Assembly: GCA_014730235.1 (NCBI GenBank)
Contig: WJIO01000074.1
Span: 1-33,109, forward strand
Origin: Candidatus Poribacteria bacterium
Lineage (GTDB): Bacteria; Poribacteria; DTPJ01; WJIO01
Direction: 5' to 3'
Length of the DNA: 33,109 nt
Shown here: one piece after another, positions 32,909 through 33,109 of the stretch
Layout: each line of letters begins with the position of its first letter
Position numbering within the stretch: position 1 is the stretch's first letter
Notes under the pieces: generated by a model
The model's database searches: none
The model's input: only the letters and a program-made list of their open reading frames with translations
Told to the model about the DNA's origin: nothing
Program-made: the position numbers and the translations under genes

Positions 32909-33032
32909 TGGTTCTTCCGGCTTTAGTGTGGTAATAATTTGAAAATTTTCTCAATCTGTCATTCATGCTTTTGCAGGAAGGACGGCACAAAAAAAGTTTC
33001 TTATTATTACCAGGTTCAACCCTGAAAAGCCA
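32909..33032. repeat. Family-1 MITE-like element, inverted copy
   Basis: Left arm TGGTTCTTCCGGCTTTAGTG (from 32909) and right arm ending TTCAACCCTGAAAAGCCA (33032) are imperfect inverted repeats around CTGTCATTCATGCTTTTGCA. Relative to the copy at 12825-12946 it lies in the opposite orientation. The rest of the gene-free stretch 32774-33109 is AT-rich; I see no gene or clear signal in it. Confidence 0.65.
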
Positions 33033-33109
33033 GATATTTTCTGGTTAATCAAATATTTATTAATATTATGAAAAATCCGCTACCTCAGTTATATTCATAA
33101 ATTCCAATG

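Noticed and set aside
9243-33032. Dispersed GTCATTCCTGC repeats as a CRISPR array
   Set aside because: The copies are kilobases apart, with no regular spacing or spacers, and each has its own terminal inverted repeats.

Overview
The window is bacterial, AT-rich (about 40% GC by eye), densely coding, and has long repeat-filled intergenic spaces. No rRNA gene is present and I recognised no tRNA gene or CRISPR array. The gene mix suggests an uncultured lineage such as Candidatus Poribacteria or a relative. It includes ADP-ribosylglycohydrolase, neutral-ceramidase-like, Gfo/Idh, DinB, DUF4159 and BatA/VWA proteins, plus a secreted protein ending in GWN(L/M) repeats. That assignment is an inference from gene content, not from a marker gene.

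Region 1 (1-6800, minus strand) is a housekeeping block: dnaX, ybaB/ebfC, recR, an M28 glutaminyl-cyclase-like protein, a DUF3467 protein, mnmG (gidA) and rsmG (gidB, cut by the window edge). A textbook promoter (TTGACA-N17-TATAAT) precedes dnaX, and rsmG has its own promoter. Region 2 (6800-7685) is a graveyard of three transposase fragments (IS1182-like, IS3-like and one further DDE type). Region 3 (7686-12766) holds a GT-C membrane glycosyltransferase, an ankyrin-repeat protein and, divergent from it, an ADP-ribosylglycohydrolase with a long C-terminal extension. The divergent pair shares a symmetric promoter whose two -35 boxes form one inverted repeat.

Region 4 (13157-20463, plus strand) is a probable operon: an OmpR-type regulator with a degenerate receiver, a solo EcfT/CbiQ membrane protein, a 1310-residue acidic secreted protein with Ca-binding-like Asp/Asn repeats, the Mg transporter MgtE and a DinB-fold protein. 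Region 5 (20467-24038, minus strand) carries a ceramidase-like hydrolase, a Gfo/Idh oxidoreductase and a CDF metal exporter with a Mn-type site. Region 6 (24479-32773, minus strand) is one tight cluster: radical SAM/SPASM, DUF58, BatA-VWA, a second VWA membrane protein, an aldo/keto-reductase-like TIM barrel and DUF4159. It resembles the MoxR-DUF58-BatA-VWA modules but has no MoxR ATPase in view and two extra enzymes.

Intergenic DNA is occupied by at least three families of short non-coding inverted-repeat (MITE-like) elements, some nested in each other. The most distinctive features are the MoxR-less cluster, the regulator-EcfT-secreted-MgtE operon, the symmetric divergent promoter and the nested small repeats.
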